Positions 1 through 12,150 are shown, counted from the stretch's first letter. The stretch: 64,000 nt of DNA from Enoplolaimus lenunculus (GCA_030248215.1 JASANG010003769.1:1-64000), one strand, 5' to 3'. Program-made: numbers and translations. The notes: a model not told the origin generated them from the sequence alone.

Positions 1-61
1 ATATACCAATCAGTCTACTCTAAACACACTTTAAGCAGTTCAACACACATAATATATAGCA

Positions 62-3000
62 CTAACTCTCAGTATTTGCTACTGCATCACGCGGTTTCTC
101 GTCAGAAAGTTTAGGTGCTTTTACAACTCGCACTTCATTGGCTTTTTCATCAGTCGTGTAAGTTTCGCTGTTGCAATCAACATTAGATTTTTTGCGTTTG
201 GTTGATCTGCTGGTTTCGTTTCGATCTTCGATACATTCATCGACTGAAAACATCATAATATCGCAATTATGACAAATTGATAGCTAGGTTGCCGAAGAAA
301 CATAAAAGTAAAATATCTATAACATTAGGTTTGTAAAATTTTCAAACGCAAAACGCTAAATTACAGGTAATAGCATGTTTAAATGTTTTTATTTCTTCGA
401 ATCGGTCAGTTGTGCTTTCTGCATAAGTCCGCAACCAACTTAGGCGGTTGCTCAAAATATTATGTTGGCCTTACTTAATTATAGAACCATATATTTTTCA
501 CAGCAATAATACGCCTAAAATCAAATTCCAGTGCATATAAAAGGTCTGTTAATCAAAATTTGTTTTTGAGAGATTTCAATTTAGGACAGCGTAAAGGCCA
601 AAAAGATAAAACAAAATTTTCCGAAGCTTTTAAAACCTGTATTAGTTGGTAAATCCTCAACGGATATTGCTGTTACCGGCTTACCCAAAATTTGCGTTTC
701 ACTTTCACGAGCTATATTCAATTCGATTTTGAATGCCACATCTGCAACACGATAACAGATAAGTAAACATGTACGGCTATAATATTGTTACATATTTAGC
801 GAGCCGAAACAAGCAAACGTGTACGTATATACTTCCAAAAAGAAATAAACGGACGAATCTTTATGTTTAAGTGTAAATGTTGAAGTTACGGTCGAAATAC
901 TATACATTCTAAAACTTTGTTTAAAGTAATTCTGAGCGGAAATATCGAGCGACCGGTTCATTTATTCGTCGTTGTTAGTTTTGTCAGACGGTTTTTATTA
1001 ACTTTTATTAGACATTAGGCGTTAACCTAAATTTGGGTCGGAAAGGTTTGTGGAGGATCGTTCATAGTAAGCTGAGTTATTAAGATATTACTTTTAAGTT
1101 CTGCCATAATTACAACACACGATAAAGGAAAAATTGTATAGTCAGTCACAGAAAAGCTAAACTTCGAAATACGAATGCAAAGCAATAGTTTTGCACGACA
1201 ATCCATTTCAACATTACGTATATAAAAACGAAGATTACGCCAGTAAAACAAGAAACAGAAAAATGGCATCATAAATTCACCCTGACTTTCATCTCCAGTG
1301 TTCTTAACTACATGAACCACGTCATTGGTGTTCAAAACTTTACTTGCATTGTGAACTTTTTCATCGTTTACATAAGAACCGTTGCTGCTGAAAATAAACC
1401 ACGTAATAATCACAAAATTTCTACCGATTCCGGTATAAATTTGCTGTTCCGATTCCAATTCCGGTATAAATTTGCTGTTTCGATTCCAATTCCGGTATAA
1501 TTCAGTTCCGCTTGGCACTCTGCTAATAACCCATATGTACATAATACATAAATGCTACTGCAATTTAGTTTCTGTTGGAACGTTATGCCACACCTTAATA
1601 CCTTAAAATATCAAGGTTAGTATCTTATCTATGAAACAAAATTTGCAAAGCTATAAGTTTAAGTTTGCAGCCCTGCAATGTACCCAGACCAACTTCATTT
1701 CACTTTTTCCTGCACAATGCACCTCTAAGTATTAAAATTGCATTAGCACTTGTTTGTAGTAGACAAAACAACACATTTTCGATATACCTGCTATTGCAAT
1801 TATATAACAAGTAAAAACTTTGTTCATTCAACCATATACCTGCTATCAGTAAGTACAACTGTTTCATTTTCATCAGCCAACACACAATGCCGACCAGAAA
1901 TAAGGGCGTTCGGTATGATAAGATCGCACCCTAAATAGAAAAGTCTTATGATTAAATAAAAAAGAAACTGGAAAATATTCTTTATCAGTCATACATATAC
2001 GTGTTACATCCCAAGTGTGACGTGAATATACATGTGTTACATTTAATTAATACAATTGGAAAAAGTAAAAAACTGTGCATTGCCGCAAAATTTAAAATTG
2101 ATTTAACCGAAATCGTTTAATTTGAAAACGCGCCTGAAAATAGCACCGGGTTCGGATTAAACCATGCGAAAGCTGTGATGTCACAAGTTAAATTGAGCTT
2201 CTTAACCGTCACGCAACATATTTTGAGACCACATTAACGTACGTAACAAATGTTGTTCTTGATATTGAATAGTTATATGAGGGAGCTGGTTATTTAAATA
2301 ACCAGCTCTGATATTTCTTGGTACCGGTTGACCCCTAATCCCCAGTGGTAACACATTTTCCAGTTCGTTTAAGGATTCTCTACAAATAGACTGTTTAAAA
2401 ACAGATCCGAAACTTTTACATCAAGTGTGAGTCCGTGTCAATGATGTGGACCAGACCGAAATTTCCCAACTTAGCGATGCACAGAACTATGGGATTCCGA
2501 CAGTTCCGCCCCCCGTACATGGCCAAGCCGGACCGCTTCAAACTGGTCCAATCCGCTTTGAGACGTATGGCTGACATGATAAACAATGTTGTTTAAAATT
2601 TACTGCAAAGGTTTAGCAACTGTACTAATTCAGCGTTAGTAGTTCAGCAATAATTAACAACAGCAATAACTAAATTTAGGTCCGAACAAACGGTCCAAAA
2701 TTTCATAGTGGCGCAAAGCCAGTCCGTTCCGGATTGCAAGAAGCGGAAATTCCAATCCAGCGTTGTTCTGCGGACCGCCCGGGTTTTAAGGTTTGGTCCA
2801 TATCATCACTTATACCAATAGATTACAGTGTTTTAATTGTACTGTTTTTGCAAATACTCTTTGATTTGCTTTGATGCCACATAGTGTTCCTAGATACATT
2901 AGAGTTGCACCTGACCGAAATTTTCACAGAGGCCGGTGCCAGTACCAATCGGAGCCAAGTTAGTAGGAATGTGCTGTTTCGGTCAAAAAAACGAGACCCA

Positions 3001-6000
3001 ACCTACCGAGACCGAAACTTTTGGTCTCGGTCTCAGTCAATTTTTAACCGTTACCGAAAATAATAATATTTTTAACACAAAACTTTGAACATTTTATCTG
3101 CTCAGAATTGCCATTTCATTCATACAATTAAACCAATAAATTGCCGCCGAAATTTATTTTCTTTCACTAAAATATTACCAATCAGGGTGCAACCAGAATT
3201 CCGGTTTTGGCAATCGGCGAAAAGAAACCGTCAAAGAAAGATTGCGCTTCCGTGGATAATAAAAATCTAAAATAACAGCAGATAAAGTGAACACCTATCT
3301 CTTCCTGAAGGGTATTTCACCAATAATATTGCAAAAAAGAAAATTAAGATGAATTTTTCGGTGGTATGTATTTTTCATTTTCCGGATCCGTTCCCGGTAA
3401 TTTTTTCAAATTCCGGTTCCGGTTAATTGTAATTCCGGTTGCACCCTGACTCCAATTATATCAGACGTTGCACACATGAAAATGAACTTAAGCGGAGTAT
3501 ACGCGACGGTCATTGCCAATATTAATGAAAACATTATTTGGTAATCAACTCTGTAAAAAGCTCATCCACTTTGCTTGTGCTGTGCAATTCTATTTGCTTG
3601 TTTTCTTCCCCACATCCATGCCTAAGCTGAGTGTAAACCAAAGCCTAAGCCATCCATTTCATAGTGTAATAAAGTAATCACTTAGGGGGAACCTGAGCCA
3701 CCTATTAAAACAGCCAGTGTGGAAGGAAGTTAGCAAGTACCCACATTTAAGTTGTTCACGTATATACATAGTCCAAAATACGAGCAAAGCAATGCCACGT
3801 CCTTAGTTAGCCCCATTAATGGTACTTGTTTATCGCTTTTTCACCTCTTAGGTCACGATTTGCAAACCACCGATACTCAGAAAAAGCGAGACCGAGACCA
3901 GCAAAACACTAAACGAAATTCGGTTCTTTTTAGAAATAAATTAATGATTTACCTATTCAAATGTGAATAATTTGCGAACAAAAATTCTTTAAAACATAAA
4001 GAGCACACAATACTGTAAAACAGATATATTAGCAATAGAGCATCTATATATACCGTAAAACTCGCCAAGAAAGAAAACAGTGTGGGTCTGAAAATTTTTA
4101 GTTCTGATTCTAGGAATATGACCGACACCGATTTCAATACCGATTCCGATTACATCAAGTGCCGTCTGGCATCCTGTTGCGTTATAAAGTTATAACTGTG
4201 ACGTTTTCGTAAATTTAACAACATGTGAAATTTGGTGCCTCTTGTGATTTATATATTGCTTCAAACGAGAACAGAGCGAGATACGATTATTTTTCATACG
4301 AGTCAATAAAGAATTGTATATAAAACCAAAAATGGCGCGCGAGGCAACTATAATAAAAACTGGCTCCGGTTGGGCTCCGACCAATAACTTGCTGACCCCG
4401 GCTCCAGGGCCATCAGTAGGGGTTGTATGTATGCATGTTGGAAGGCTTCGTTTATTAGCTCGTGTAATTGGCTTGTGGTGGTAACTTCGTTGTTTTTACT
4501 TGGTCTTTGCGATGGTATTCGTGCTTTGTGCACAAGTAGTTTAAAGCGAGTTTAGTTTCCAGCGCATTCAGGTTAAGCTCTATACATGGACTCAGTTTTT
4601 GCTGAAATACTGAATTACAAAAAGCACTTAAACTCCATTTTTTCCAATTCCACCGCAAAATTCTTCTCTAGAATTCAGGTTAAATTGTTGAGCTAAATGC
4701 GGTAACTGATGTTGTAAAGTGTACACCTACGCATGCGTTTCGAGTAAACTTGTATCGCCGTGCCACGTACGTCAATTACGTAAGCCACAGAGAACACAGT
4801 GGTTAGCACGTCGAATTGAAGTTGGGATGGGGCCCACGGGGCCAGGGTGGCAACAAAGGTTCGGGTTCGGATTTGGCAAAAAATTTTGGTCCTGATTCGG
4901 AATTGGATTCGGTTGTGATAAAGCCGAATCCAAAAGCCGAATCCAACAGTGGTCCGCATTGTATCAAGTCAAAACTCTCAGAGCTGAGGTCGGGCACGAA
5001 ATATATTAATGTTTACAAGTTATGCGGCTGGCATTGTGTTGATCTTGTGAAACAAATTATACATATATCTGAAATTTGCTACATGAAAGATTCGGATGGA
5101 TTAATTTGCAACATGCAAGATTGATTCGGGTTCGGTTTCAGATTCGGCAAATTAACACTGGATTCGGATTCGGTTAAATTGTGAATTCGGTGCACACCCT
5201 GCACGGGGAATCTCTAGCAACTAAGCCAAGTACTTCTAGAGTTCGCAATTAGGTTTTTCTCGCAATTAGGTCTTTCGACAAACTGCGGTTCGTACTTCAA
5301 CTAAGACTGATCGCTCAGCAGGAAACACGCTGGTTTGAAACGTTTATATATACAGAAGTTAAGTACAACGAGTATTTAAAATTTAAGATATAGCAACAAA
5401 TTCATGCACATATGATTTGACAGTTTAAGATATAAAATTATTTTACATACTAAACCAATTCAATTTAAATTTAGGAAAAAGATCAGTAGCAGTTTCTAAT
5501 GAAAACAATGCTCCTTTTGAAATACAAAATATCCGCTCGGTGGTGTCAGGCGTAATTGCCTTGATAAGAAAGGACTCAATTCCGCCTAAGCCTAGAAATA
5601 CTGCTGCGTATAGGTTGCTATAAAATGATATCAATTGGTTTGCTCACGCGAGCCAGTCATTTAAGTATGCTACCAAAAATAGTCACCAAATACAAAAAAC
5701 CGTATTCAATTCGAGAAAAAATCGACTGGGAAACACGATTCCAACGAGAAGAAAATCCGGGAATATCTGATCTAACGGGGAACAATTTGCGCTTGCCCTA
5801 TCCTATCTACTCGAAACCGAGACAAAAAGACCACTTGTAAAAACAGAACTACATGCAGATTCGTTAGTTAGAACTTGATTGGGTCATTACGTAAAACCCT
5901 GACAATCCAGGCAATATTTAAAATTGAAGGTTAATTTTATAAATTAAGTGGAATATTATCCGGACCAAATTTAAGCCGCGCGCAGAATAAAGATCAAATT

Positions 6001-6235
6001 CAGAGCCCATGGCGCTCTGCAAAAACGGGAAAGCTTAGGGAGGGTAATTTAGAAAAAATGTTAAAAACCGAAATTTCAATGTTAAATACCACATACACTA
6101 CTATACATCAAACAAATCATACTTACTTGCAGATCGACCTATCACAAAACTCTTTCCAGAAACCATGACTGTGGCACATGTAAAGCCTTTAATAAAGCTT
6201 AGCTTTGCCCAAATTTGTTTAGTTATTTCTGACAT
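62..6235 (-). CDS. FHA-domain protein, CHFR-like N-terminus (5 exons)
   Basis: Five minus-strand exons join in phase: 6127-6235 (ATG at 6235-6233), 1840-1930, 1281-1387, 685-741 and 62-243 (TAG at 62-64). The predicted protein is 181 aa. The first exon ends with VIGRSA. The second supplies CDLIIPNALISGRHC and LTDS. The third supplies SSNGSYVNDEKV and LNTNDVVHVV. These are the GR, SGRH, SSNG and VN landmarks of a phosphothreonine-binding FHA domain, at residues ~6-105. The closest family I recognise is the FHA domain of CHFR (CDLSFP, VSGDHC, INKLKV, GDVIYLV), including the following acidic stretch and NVAY/DVAF. The C-terminus is hydrophilic with a KRKK basic patch, a possible nuclear signal. 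CHFR then has RING and cysteine-rich domains; none is seen before the in-frame stop, so either this is a short FHA-only protein or the last exon splices on beyond the window. Exon 4 has a second phase-1 donor that would add 48 nt (exon 637-741). The intron 1931-6126 is 4.2 kb and full of repeats. Confidence 0.6.
1424..1520. mobile_element. hAT-type MITE fragment, TCGGAA family (family B)
   Basis: Tandem units of about 28 bp, reading TTCCGGTATAAATTTGCTG then a spacer, end in a CCGCTTGGCAC terminus. This is the end of the family seen complete at 41338-41728. It sits in an intron of the FHA gene next to exon 3. Confidence 0.6.
1840..1930 (-). CDS. FHA-domain core exon (exon 2)
   Basis: Enters at phase 1 after TTTCTATTTAG and leaves at phase 2 before GTATAT. 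It encodes the strand with the conserved SGRH motif that precedes the phosphopeptide-binding loop. The joined codon with exon 1 is AGG (Arg), and with exon 3 AGC (Ser), giving DSSSNG. Confidence 0.65.
2438..2810. mobile_element. MITE with GATGTGGACCAGACC termini
   Basis: The left end (GATGTGGACCAGACCG) and the right end (GGTTTGGTCCATATCATC) are inverted relatives of each other over about 18 bp with a few mismatches. The interior is non-coding. I see no convincing target duplication. It lies in the large first intron of the FHA gene. Confidence 0.4.
2916..3065. mobile_element. Fragment of TCGGTC-family hAT-type MITE (family E)
   Basis: The stretch holds GAGACCGAAAC and GGTCTCGGTCTC runs characteristic of the family that is complete at 18672-19440. 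The ends are degraded. Confidence 0.4.
3183..3448. mobile_element. hAT-type MITE, CCGGTT family (A1)
   Basis: Terminal inverted repeats begin CAGGGTGCAACC and end GGTTGCACCCTG. CCGGTTCC units lie just inside the ends. The flanks TTACCAAT and ACTCCAAT match at six of eight positions, as for a decayed 8-bp target duplication. Non-coding interior, related to the copies at 17088, 32921, 40075 and 56221. Confidence 0.75.
4843..5201. mobile_element. hAT-type MITE, TCGGAT family (C1)
   Basis: Starts CAGGGTGGCAACAAAGG and ends GTGCACACCCTG, with GGATTCGG units at both ends. The flanking octamers CACGGGGC and CACGGGGA match at seven of eight positions. An open frame runs through it but only reflects the lack of stops in the repeat. 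Confidence 0.75.
5447..5621 (-). other. Unassigned open stretch with splice-like borders
   Basis: On the minus strand an open frame of about 55 codons sits between TTTTATAG (acceptor-like) and GTATGT (donor-like). It reads hydrophobic at first (LYAAVFLGLGG), then ITPDTTERIFC. The plus strand of the same bases is also open (from about 5473, including IRSVVSGVIALIRKDSIPP), so strand and coding status are unresolved. Its phase does not fit as an extra exon of the surrounding FHA gene. I do not recognise a family. Confidence 0.2.
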
Positions 6236-6584
6236 TACGTTGCTAATTAAAAATCAGTTACAAACAAAATTAGAATATGTATTAAATAATGACCACGTAG
6301 TAGTATGTATGTAATATACATATATTGGAAAATAACACGTTGTGAATTATATATCGTATAATGTATATATACACAAATGTGACAAACCTTTAACTTCAAG
6401 GCGGCACAGCCATGTAAATTTCTATAAAATTGGTTAAAAATGGTGGTTTTGGCATTTTCCCCCAAATTACCCTATTCCAGGAAGCCCTGGACCTCCTAAG
6501 CCTCTTTTCACTGGTTTCGGTTTTAGACAGCGCTTTTAACAATATGTCTTGTGAAACACTGATTTATATTGCACAAATCATCGT

Positions 6585-7412
6585 TTCGCGAAACGTCTTA
6601 TGTTTTGTACTCTTGGGTTGAAAGGTGGATGTCCGTCCGTCCGAAAAGAATCTCAAGAACGGCTGAACCGATTTTGATAAATTTTTGTTTGAAAGCCAAA
6701 TATTCTGGAGTGTTAACCTCTTATTGGAGGTTTAAAATTTTAAGCCGTTTATTAGCTACAGGCTAATTTGCATAATCAAGCCTAAATTAGGACTTTCTAC
6801 ATTATTTCACTAATTATTACAGTTAGAAGCAATCTAATTTCAGCATTAAAGGGTTTTTGGGTACGAGGAATAAGACTGTTTAAAAACATCCACAACCGAT
6901 AATTGAGTAGTTAACTAATAGATAATTAGCATATTAGCATAGATTATACGCCTAAATTAGGACTTTTTACATTATTTCACTAATTATCCAGGTTAAAAGC
7001 AATATAATTTCAGCACTGAATGGTTTTTCGGTGCGAGGAATTTGAATAATTACAAACCTGCAAAGCCGATAACTGAATAGTTAGCTTATATTAGCTTAAT
7101 TGACAAGACAAAACTAGGACTTTTTAAATTACTTCAATAATTATTAGGGTTTACTGAAGGTTTTGGGGCGCGAGGAATCTGAATAAATTGTTTACAAACG
7201 TCAGTAGTGTAAAAATGGGGGTTTTGTCCCCTCCTCCCTCCTCCGTAAAGTGGAGGAGGAAAAGGGGGTGTGCGCAGCCCCCTCCTTTGGAGGGGTAGAG
7301 GAAGGGACAGAAAGGGTTTGAAAGAGCAGGTGTTTGTAATGGTCAACGGGTGATAATCCCCAGCCCGGCATGTAGCCAGACTACCCCATCGCCGTAGGGG
7401 CCGCTCCTGTTG
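6585..7412. repeat. Foldback-type repeat, with GC-rich block at right end
   Basis: It opens with a TTTCGCGAAACG palindrome and the stretch GGATGTCCGTCCGTCCG, then runs through degenerate units of about 150 bp. Each unit contains AATTAGGACTTT, TTATTTCACTAATTATT, GGTTTTTGGGTGCGAGG and ATAATTGAGTAGTTAGCTAA. The right part (7195-7412) is a G/C-rich block ending in GCCGTAGGGGCCGC. That block recurs inverted at 13795-14015. No coding capacity is seen. Confidence 0.7.
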
Positions 7413-8025
7413 CGAACTTTATGTACTTGCTCAATCTAGAATTGCTTGAAAGGCATATTCCGAGTTGTTCTGTCAGCCTTATGTTATGCGCCTAATATTT
7501 ATTTATATTTTGTTTAAAATTGTACTAATATAGTTGTGTTGCTTTGCATGACATAGAGTCTAGGTGTATATTACTATAAAACTAAGGCAGTGATATACAT
7601 TGTAAAAACTATGGTTTGGCTAAGTCTGCTGCCCGATTTAATGGTAACGTATAATTAATTGTTGCATTTTTATATTGTATAGCATTTAATGCATGTATTA
7701 TCTGCATTTTGTATAACATACATCACATATTTAATGTAGCGAACTAGTGGCGTAGAAAATAGTTGTTTGTTTGATGTAAACTTTGCGGCGCGACTTTTAA
7801 AGTTGGGACGCTGTCGGAAACCTGTACGGAAAATATTAGACTGTATGTTTCGTTATTGTATTGTAGCCGGTTGTGTTGTAAAAAATAACGGAATATATAT
7901 GTTGATGGTGTTTATTGCATTGCGGTGTTGAAGTTGAAGCATGTGTTGTATATATGTGTTTATTTGGAATTTATAAGGTAATGCAAAACGTGTAATTAAA
8001 CTTTTAAATCTATGAGTTAGAATAA
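7413..8025. other. No gene seen
   Basis: AT-rich sequence with no recognisable motif or coherent open frame; the long minus-strand frame over 7853-8404 has no family signature. Confidence 0.4.
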
Positions 8026-8029
8026 GCTT

Positions 8030-8290
8030 ATATCTAAGCCTAAGTCTAAGCAAAAAGTTTGCGCGCCTGGTAACTTCGCCACACGCAGGCAGCCCCTGGT
8101 GATGTGGGAGATGATCGACATCGTCAGTTACCAGGCGGGGTGACAGATCCCTTCGCGGCCGGCCGTTTGCGTTAGGCTCACACACGAGTGTCCCCTTCCT
8201 GGGCATTTTGCTCGTTGGCCAAACCACTGTCATTTTATAGCCTGCCCTGCCGTGTCGTGTTAGGGGCGATACGTTCGATTCACTTAACCC
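8030..8290 (-). repeat. GC-richer dispersed repeat with TTAGGC-like tail
   Basis: A block distinctly richer in GC than its surroundings ends, on the minus strand, in GCTTAGACTTAGGCTTAGA. A 3' tail of short repeats suggests a retroposed element (SINE-like), but I see no A and B boxes. Related (CCTAAG)n-GCAAAAA strings occur at ~3628, ~42649 and ~63540. Confidence 0.35.
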
Positions 8291-8569
8291 ACGGTAAAGA
8301 TGCTTGATGTCACTGGCACCAAAACAAGCAACCGTAAGAATTGCTAAATTTTCAAAACAAGGTTTAACAATGTTTAGATTAGGTAAGATAAAACCTTTGT
8401 ACAATCGTTTGTTTACATTTGAATTTTGTTTACATACCGTGTGTTTCAGAAGTAACTACCCAATGTTTGATGCTAACTATCGGTTGACTGGGCAGAGGCA
8501 TCTCGCTTGTTTTTGTATAATTATACACAAGTATTAAAAGTTTACTTACATTACGACGAGAGATCTCAG

Positions 8570-9552
8570 AACAGCTCCATCTGTGCACCACCAAGCTGAA
8601 TGCATTGCTCTAGTCAGGTATGGTACAGATCGGCAAACTTTGGCGCATAAGTCAATGGAATTTTACAAAACGCTGATTTTATTCTGTCCATCAATTCTTG
8701 AGGGTCTTCGCCCTACTTCCATAAACATCTTCTTTCAGAACACCCCAAACAAAGAAGTCAGGCGGAGTTAAGTTCTGGTGACCTAGCTGGCCACTCGATG
8801 GCACCTCTGCGGCCGATCCATCGATTCGGGAACCTTCTGTCCAGCCAAGCGCGGACTTCGGTAGCGTAGTGAGCTGGGGCTCCGTCATGCATGAAAACAA
8901 GGTCCTTGGTTGCGATTTGCGGGTGGACATTCACAGATAAAAGACCCAAATAGCTGGTTTTATTGACATTTACGTCAAAAAAGAATGGACCAACGATGCC
9001 TTGTGAACAAATTCCGGCCCAGACACAGACTCCAGGGGCGTTGACCTCTTTGTTAATCGTGACATGTGGATTGTCTTCAGACCAATAAACACAATTATGG
9101 CGATTAACATGACCATTGAGCTTGAAAACCGCCACGTCGGTCCACAAAATGCGATCAAGGTCCAACGCACTGCTTTCCACCATGTCCATAAATGTCTGAC
9201 AAAACTGGACTCTGCGATCGAAATCATCATCAGAGAGTCCATGGATAAGACGGGGCCGAAAGGGTTTCAAGTTAAGCTCCGTGTAAAGGCGCCAAATGGA
9301 AGTATGAGGAATACCCAGCTGGAGGGAAGCCCTTCGAGTTGACTTCTGGGGCTCCTGGATACTGCAGCGCTTAACACAGCTTTCTAGTCCACACTTATGG
9401 CACTTTGGACGACCCGGCCTCAGCCGTTTCGCTACACTACCAGTGTCCTCGAATCGGGAAATAATATCATCCATCGTCTTGCGAGTAGGAGGTATTGAGT
9501 CAAAATGATTTTTCCACTGGCGTGAGACTTCGGCATAATTTCCGTATTTATC
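8570..9552 (-). pseudogene. Decayed mariner-like (DDE_3) transposase
   Basis: The minus strand encodes a transposase remnant. The N-terminal helix-turn-helix (DUF4817-like) region reads YAEVSRQW to DTGSVAKRLRPGRP; then come TRRASLQLGIPHTSIWRL and a DDE domain. The DDE landmarks are DRILWTDVAVF (first Asp), FMHDGAPAH (second Asp) and RSPELN (third acidic position, Glu, 37 residues after the second). A frameshift just after that motif moves the C-terminal PPDFFVWGVLKEDVY into another frame. Further downstream the frame shifts again and is interrupted by a stop near 8600. The N-terminal methionine and some leading residues of the family are missing. No clear terminal repeats were found. Inactive copy of a plain DNA transposon. 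Confidence 0.85.
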
Positions 9553-9878
9553 TTTCGTTATTATAACGTATACGTACACACATTTTTGATTTGGCTTATA
9601 TATAATTTAAATATGCATCCAACCTGAGTAAAACATGTATCTGTTATTTCTATTTTTTGCTGTTTAACTCAAATAACTAATTTCATTTTTAAATCATAAT
9701 AGGTTAAGAGTTGATGGTGCAACAGTTATTAGTTTTATACAGCTTACAACTTATATGTAAAACTGTAATTGTGAGGTAACCAAGATTCGTTTTGGCAAGT
9801 TGGATACATATTTAAATTGGAACTTTAAAGCAATGGTCCACGGGGGATAATCCCCAGCCCAGCATATAGCCAGGGTAG

Positions 9879-10505
9879 CTATGCAAGCAGCCGCTGGCTG
9901 TGTAGTAGAAATATACTTTTACAACCTAAGTAGGAAAAGTATACTCCAACTCGGGTCAAAATTTTCAGAACAAGTTGTTGATTGTTGTTGTTGTGTTGTT
10001 GTTGTTGCTGCTGCTGTTGTTGTCGCTGCTGCTGCTGCTGCATATGTTGTTTTCTCAACAGCTCCAGCATGGCCACCGCAAACCTGCAAAATATTTTCAT
10101 TGGTCAGAAAAATTTTCTCACAAAAGAAAACTAAAAAATGATCATGATTTGATCGCTTAACAGAACAACTTATTACAGTGTATTTATAAGTAGGTATTTA
10201 TATTAACCTTAAAAGTTCTTCGTTGTGCTATGCTAAAGGTTAACAAATTAGCTTAATCAGGTCATTACATCACTGGCAATAAAAATCCTCATTATTAATT
10301 AAATACTATAAATTTCTAGTCCATGAAAATACAAGCAGTACGCACCTATCCTCCTGCTCGAACTCTTGCCTACGCTTCAACGCAGACCTTTTGCGTTGAG
10401 CTATTTCATCTGGAGTTTCACTCCCCAGCTTGTGTATTTGGCAAGTTTTCGTTTTAGCCCCCAACGATTAAAGTTTGTTGGTAAATTATTCATTTTGATA
10501 TTAGT
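9879..10505 (-). CDS. Unassigned gene fragment with poly-Q exon
   Basis: Two minus-strand exons: 10346-10505 (acceptor TTTTTCAG, donor GTGCGT) and 9879-10083 (acceptor TTTTGCAG). They join in phase through an AGG codon. The upstream frame reads ETPDEIAQRKRSALKRRQEF and EQED, continuing as RFAVAMLELLRKQHM and then about 20 Gln/Arg/His/Asn residues encoded by CAG/CAA repeats. An ATG at 10493 starts MNNLPTNFNRWG in the same exon but is one base out of frame with the rest. The shift falls at a run of five G (10457-10461), so this is either a frameshift (possibly a sequencing error in the homopolymer) or a different start exists upstream. The tail after the poly-Q (to 9879) resembles repeat DNA. 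Family not recognised; charged and helical in character. Confidence 0.4.
9962..10042 (-). repeat. CAG/CAA trinucleotide repeat (poly-Q)
   Basis: The plus strand shows TTGTTGTTG and CTGCTGCTG runs. Read on the minus strand in the frame of the preceding exon they give polyglutamine with a short Asn block (HNNNN) at the end. Interrupted repeats like this are typical of coding poly-Q. Confidence 0.75.
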
Positions 10506-12150
10506 CTGAAAAATTAACAACATATACAGCTTTGAAATTACCCAACTAATATCACATAAAAGTTCCTTATTTAACATTTTCACCAAGAACACACTTCATT
10601 AATTTGTAGTAGTTTTTGGGGTGTGAGCAAGGGCATTACAAAGTACAAAAACGTAAATTTTTGGTAAAATAGAGTGGTGTAAAGAATGAAAGAAAAAACA
10701 GAATCCTGTCACAAATTCAGCAGTCCATAAAACGTCTGCGCTGCTCAGCTTAAAATTGAAGAAATTAGCAACAAAAATAATACAAACGTACAAAAATTTC
10801 GAACTTTAGAACTTATTAAAAAACCAAAGCTAATTAATAACGTGCTCTACACGTACATTATTTTGGTTATGCTGTTGAATACGGATCGTATTTTCTTCAA
10901 TCAAGCTACCTACCTATATCAAAGCCATGAAAAACACACTCCAACAATTTTTTGTGGGTTAAGTCAGAAGTAAACGTACTCTGAAGGTGTAAACAAATTC
11001 AAACACAGTTAAATTCGGTTCGTATTCACGTTAACGAAGCTACCTGAATAACCAACGTTATGAAAAACACACCATCACATATTTGTGGGTCAGGTCAGAA
11101 ATATTCAAATCGCAAAAGTAAGACTTACTTCACAACCTTAAAACCCTATAAGTATAAAGTAAAATTGTTCCACAAATATAAAAAAACTAACCAAACCTAC
11201 CAAACTTTTAAGAGTTAATCTGAACGTTAAAATTGTGCAAGCTAACAATTGTAATGTAACTAACCTAAGCTATAGAAATTTGGAAAGTTGATCTAAACGT
11301 TAAAATTTTACAAGGTTAAATTTGAATAACAAAATGTGGTTGAAAACAAGCTATAAAAATTGAAAAATTAACATAAACATGAAATTTTAGCATTTTAAAA
11401 TTTAAAGGCATGTGGTTGTTGTTGCAAAAAAATCTTGCAACAACAAGGTGTAAGCTTATAGCGTAGTTGCTTTGGCGTTGGTAATTAATAACAAAATTTA
11501 TACAAATAGCAGAAAGTAAATGTTGATCTAAACAGGACTACCTATAAATTAGTTAAAAAACCAATGAAAGCTGTTTAAACTAATGTTTTGACGGACATAT
11601 TTTTATAGCATTAAACTTTTGTTAAACAGTTCTAAATGTCCAATTTCTTTAAGTTTTGCTTACTTTTGTCAAGTTTTTCTCATTATTTCACCGAGTTCTC
11701 TAAAATCTTTATGATTTTTTCTTTAGTTTTAACCAAGATATACATTACAGTGTTGTCAGCTAAAATCGCTTTACTCAAGTGGGATATCTCTATTTATTTC
11801 TTAAGTTATAAACGTTTGTAGTTCAAGAACTTAAGTCATTTTTAAGCAAAATCATGGTGCTTACAAGCTTTTCTTTCAATTTTGGTGCACAACGCCACGC
11901 CACATTTTGCCTACTTAAACCTTACAAGTGTGCAAGCACGCTGTGTCGCGCAACATTTTGCCTAGGTCCATGTACAAAGCAAAACTATTTAAGAGCATGC
12001 AAAACAAAAAAAATCAGTCAATTGAAAAAATGAGAGTCCAAATCAGCAAGCATTTGACAAGGACTCACGTCGGCGTTCGAGTTGAGCGAGAAAAAAGCCG
12101 TCTATATATAGCGGCTGGAAAGATAGGCTAGAACGAATCTGCAAATGTTG
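10506..12150. other. Non-coding, weak tandem duplications and a hairpin
   Basis: No gene seen. Two diverged copies of a ~90-bp segment lie at 10872-10970 and 11017-11105 (shared GAAAAACACAC and TTTGTGGGT). A degenerate ~70-bp periodicity runs through 11200-11400. A 12-bp perfect hairpin (TTGTTGTTGCAA, seven-base loop) lies at 11416-11446. Confidence 0.5.

Noticed and set aside
1388-1542. N-terminal part of the long minus-strand frame through FHA exon 3
   Set aside because: It reads intron and MITE repeat sequence; the exon starts at the TTTTCAG acceptor at ~1388.
7853-8404. 183-codon minus-strand open frame as a gene
   Set aside because: No family motif, no fitting splice sites, and its middle coincides with a dispersed GC-rich repeat.
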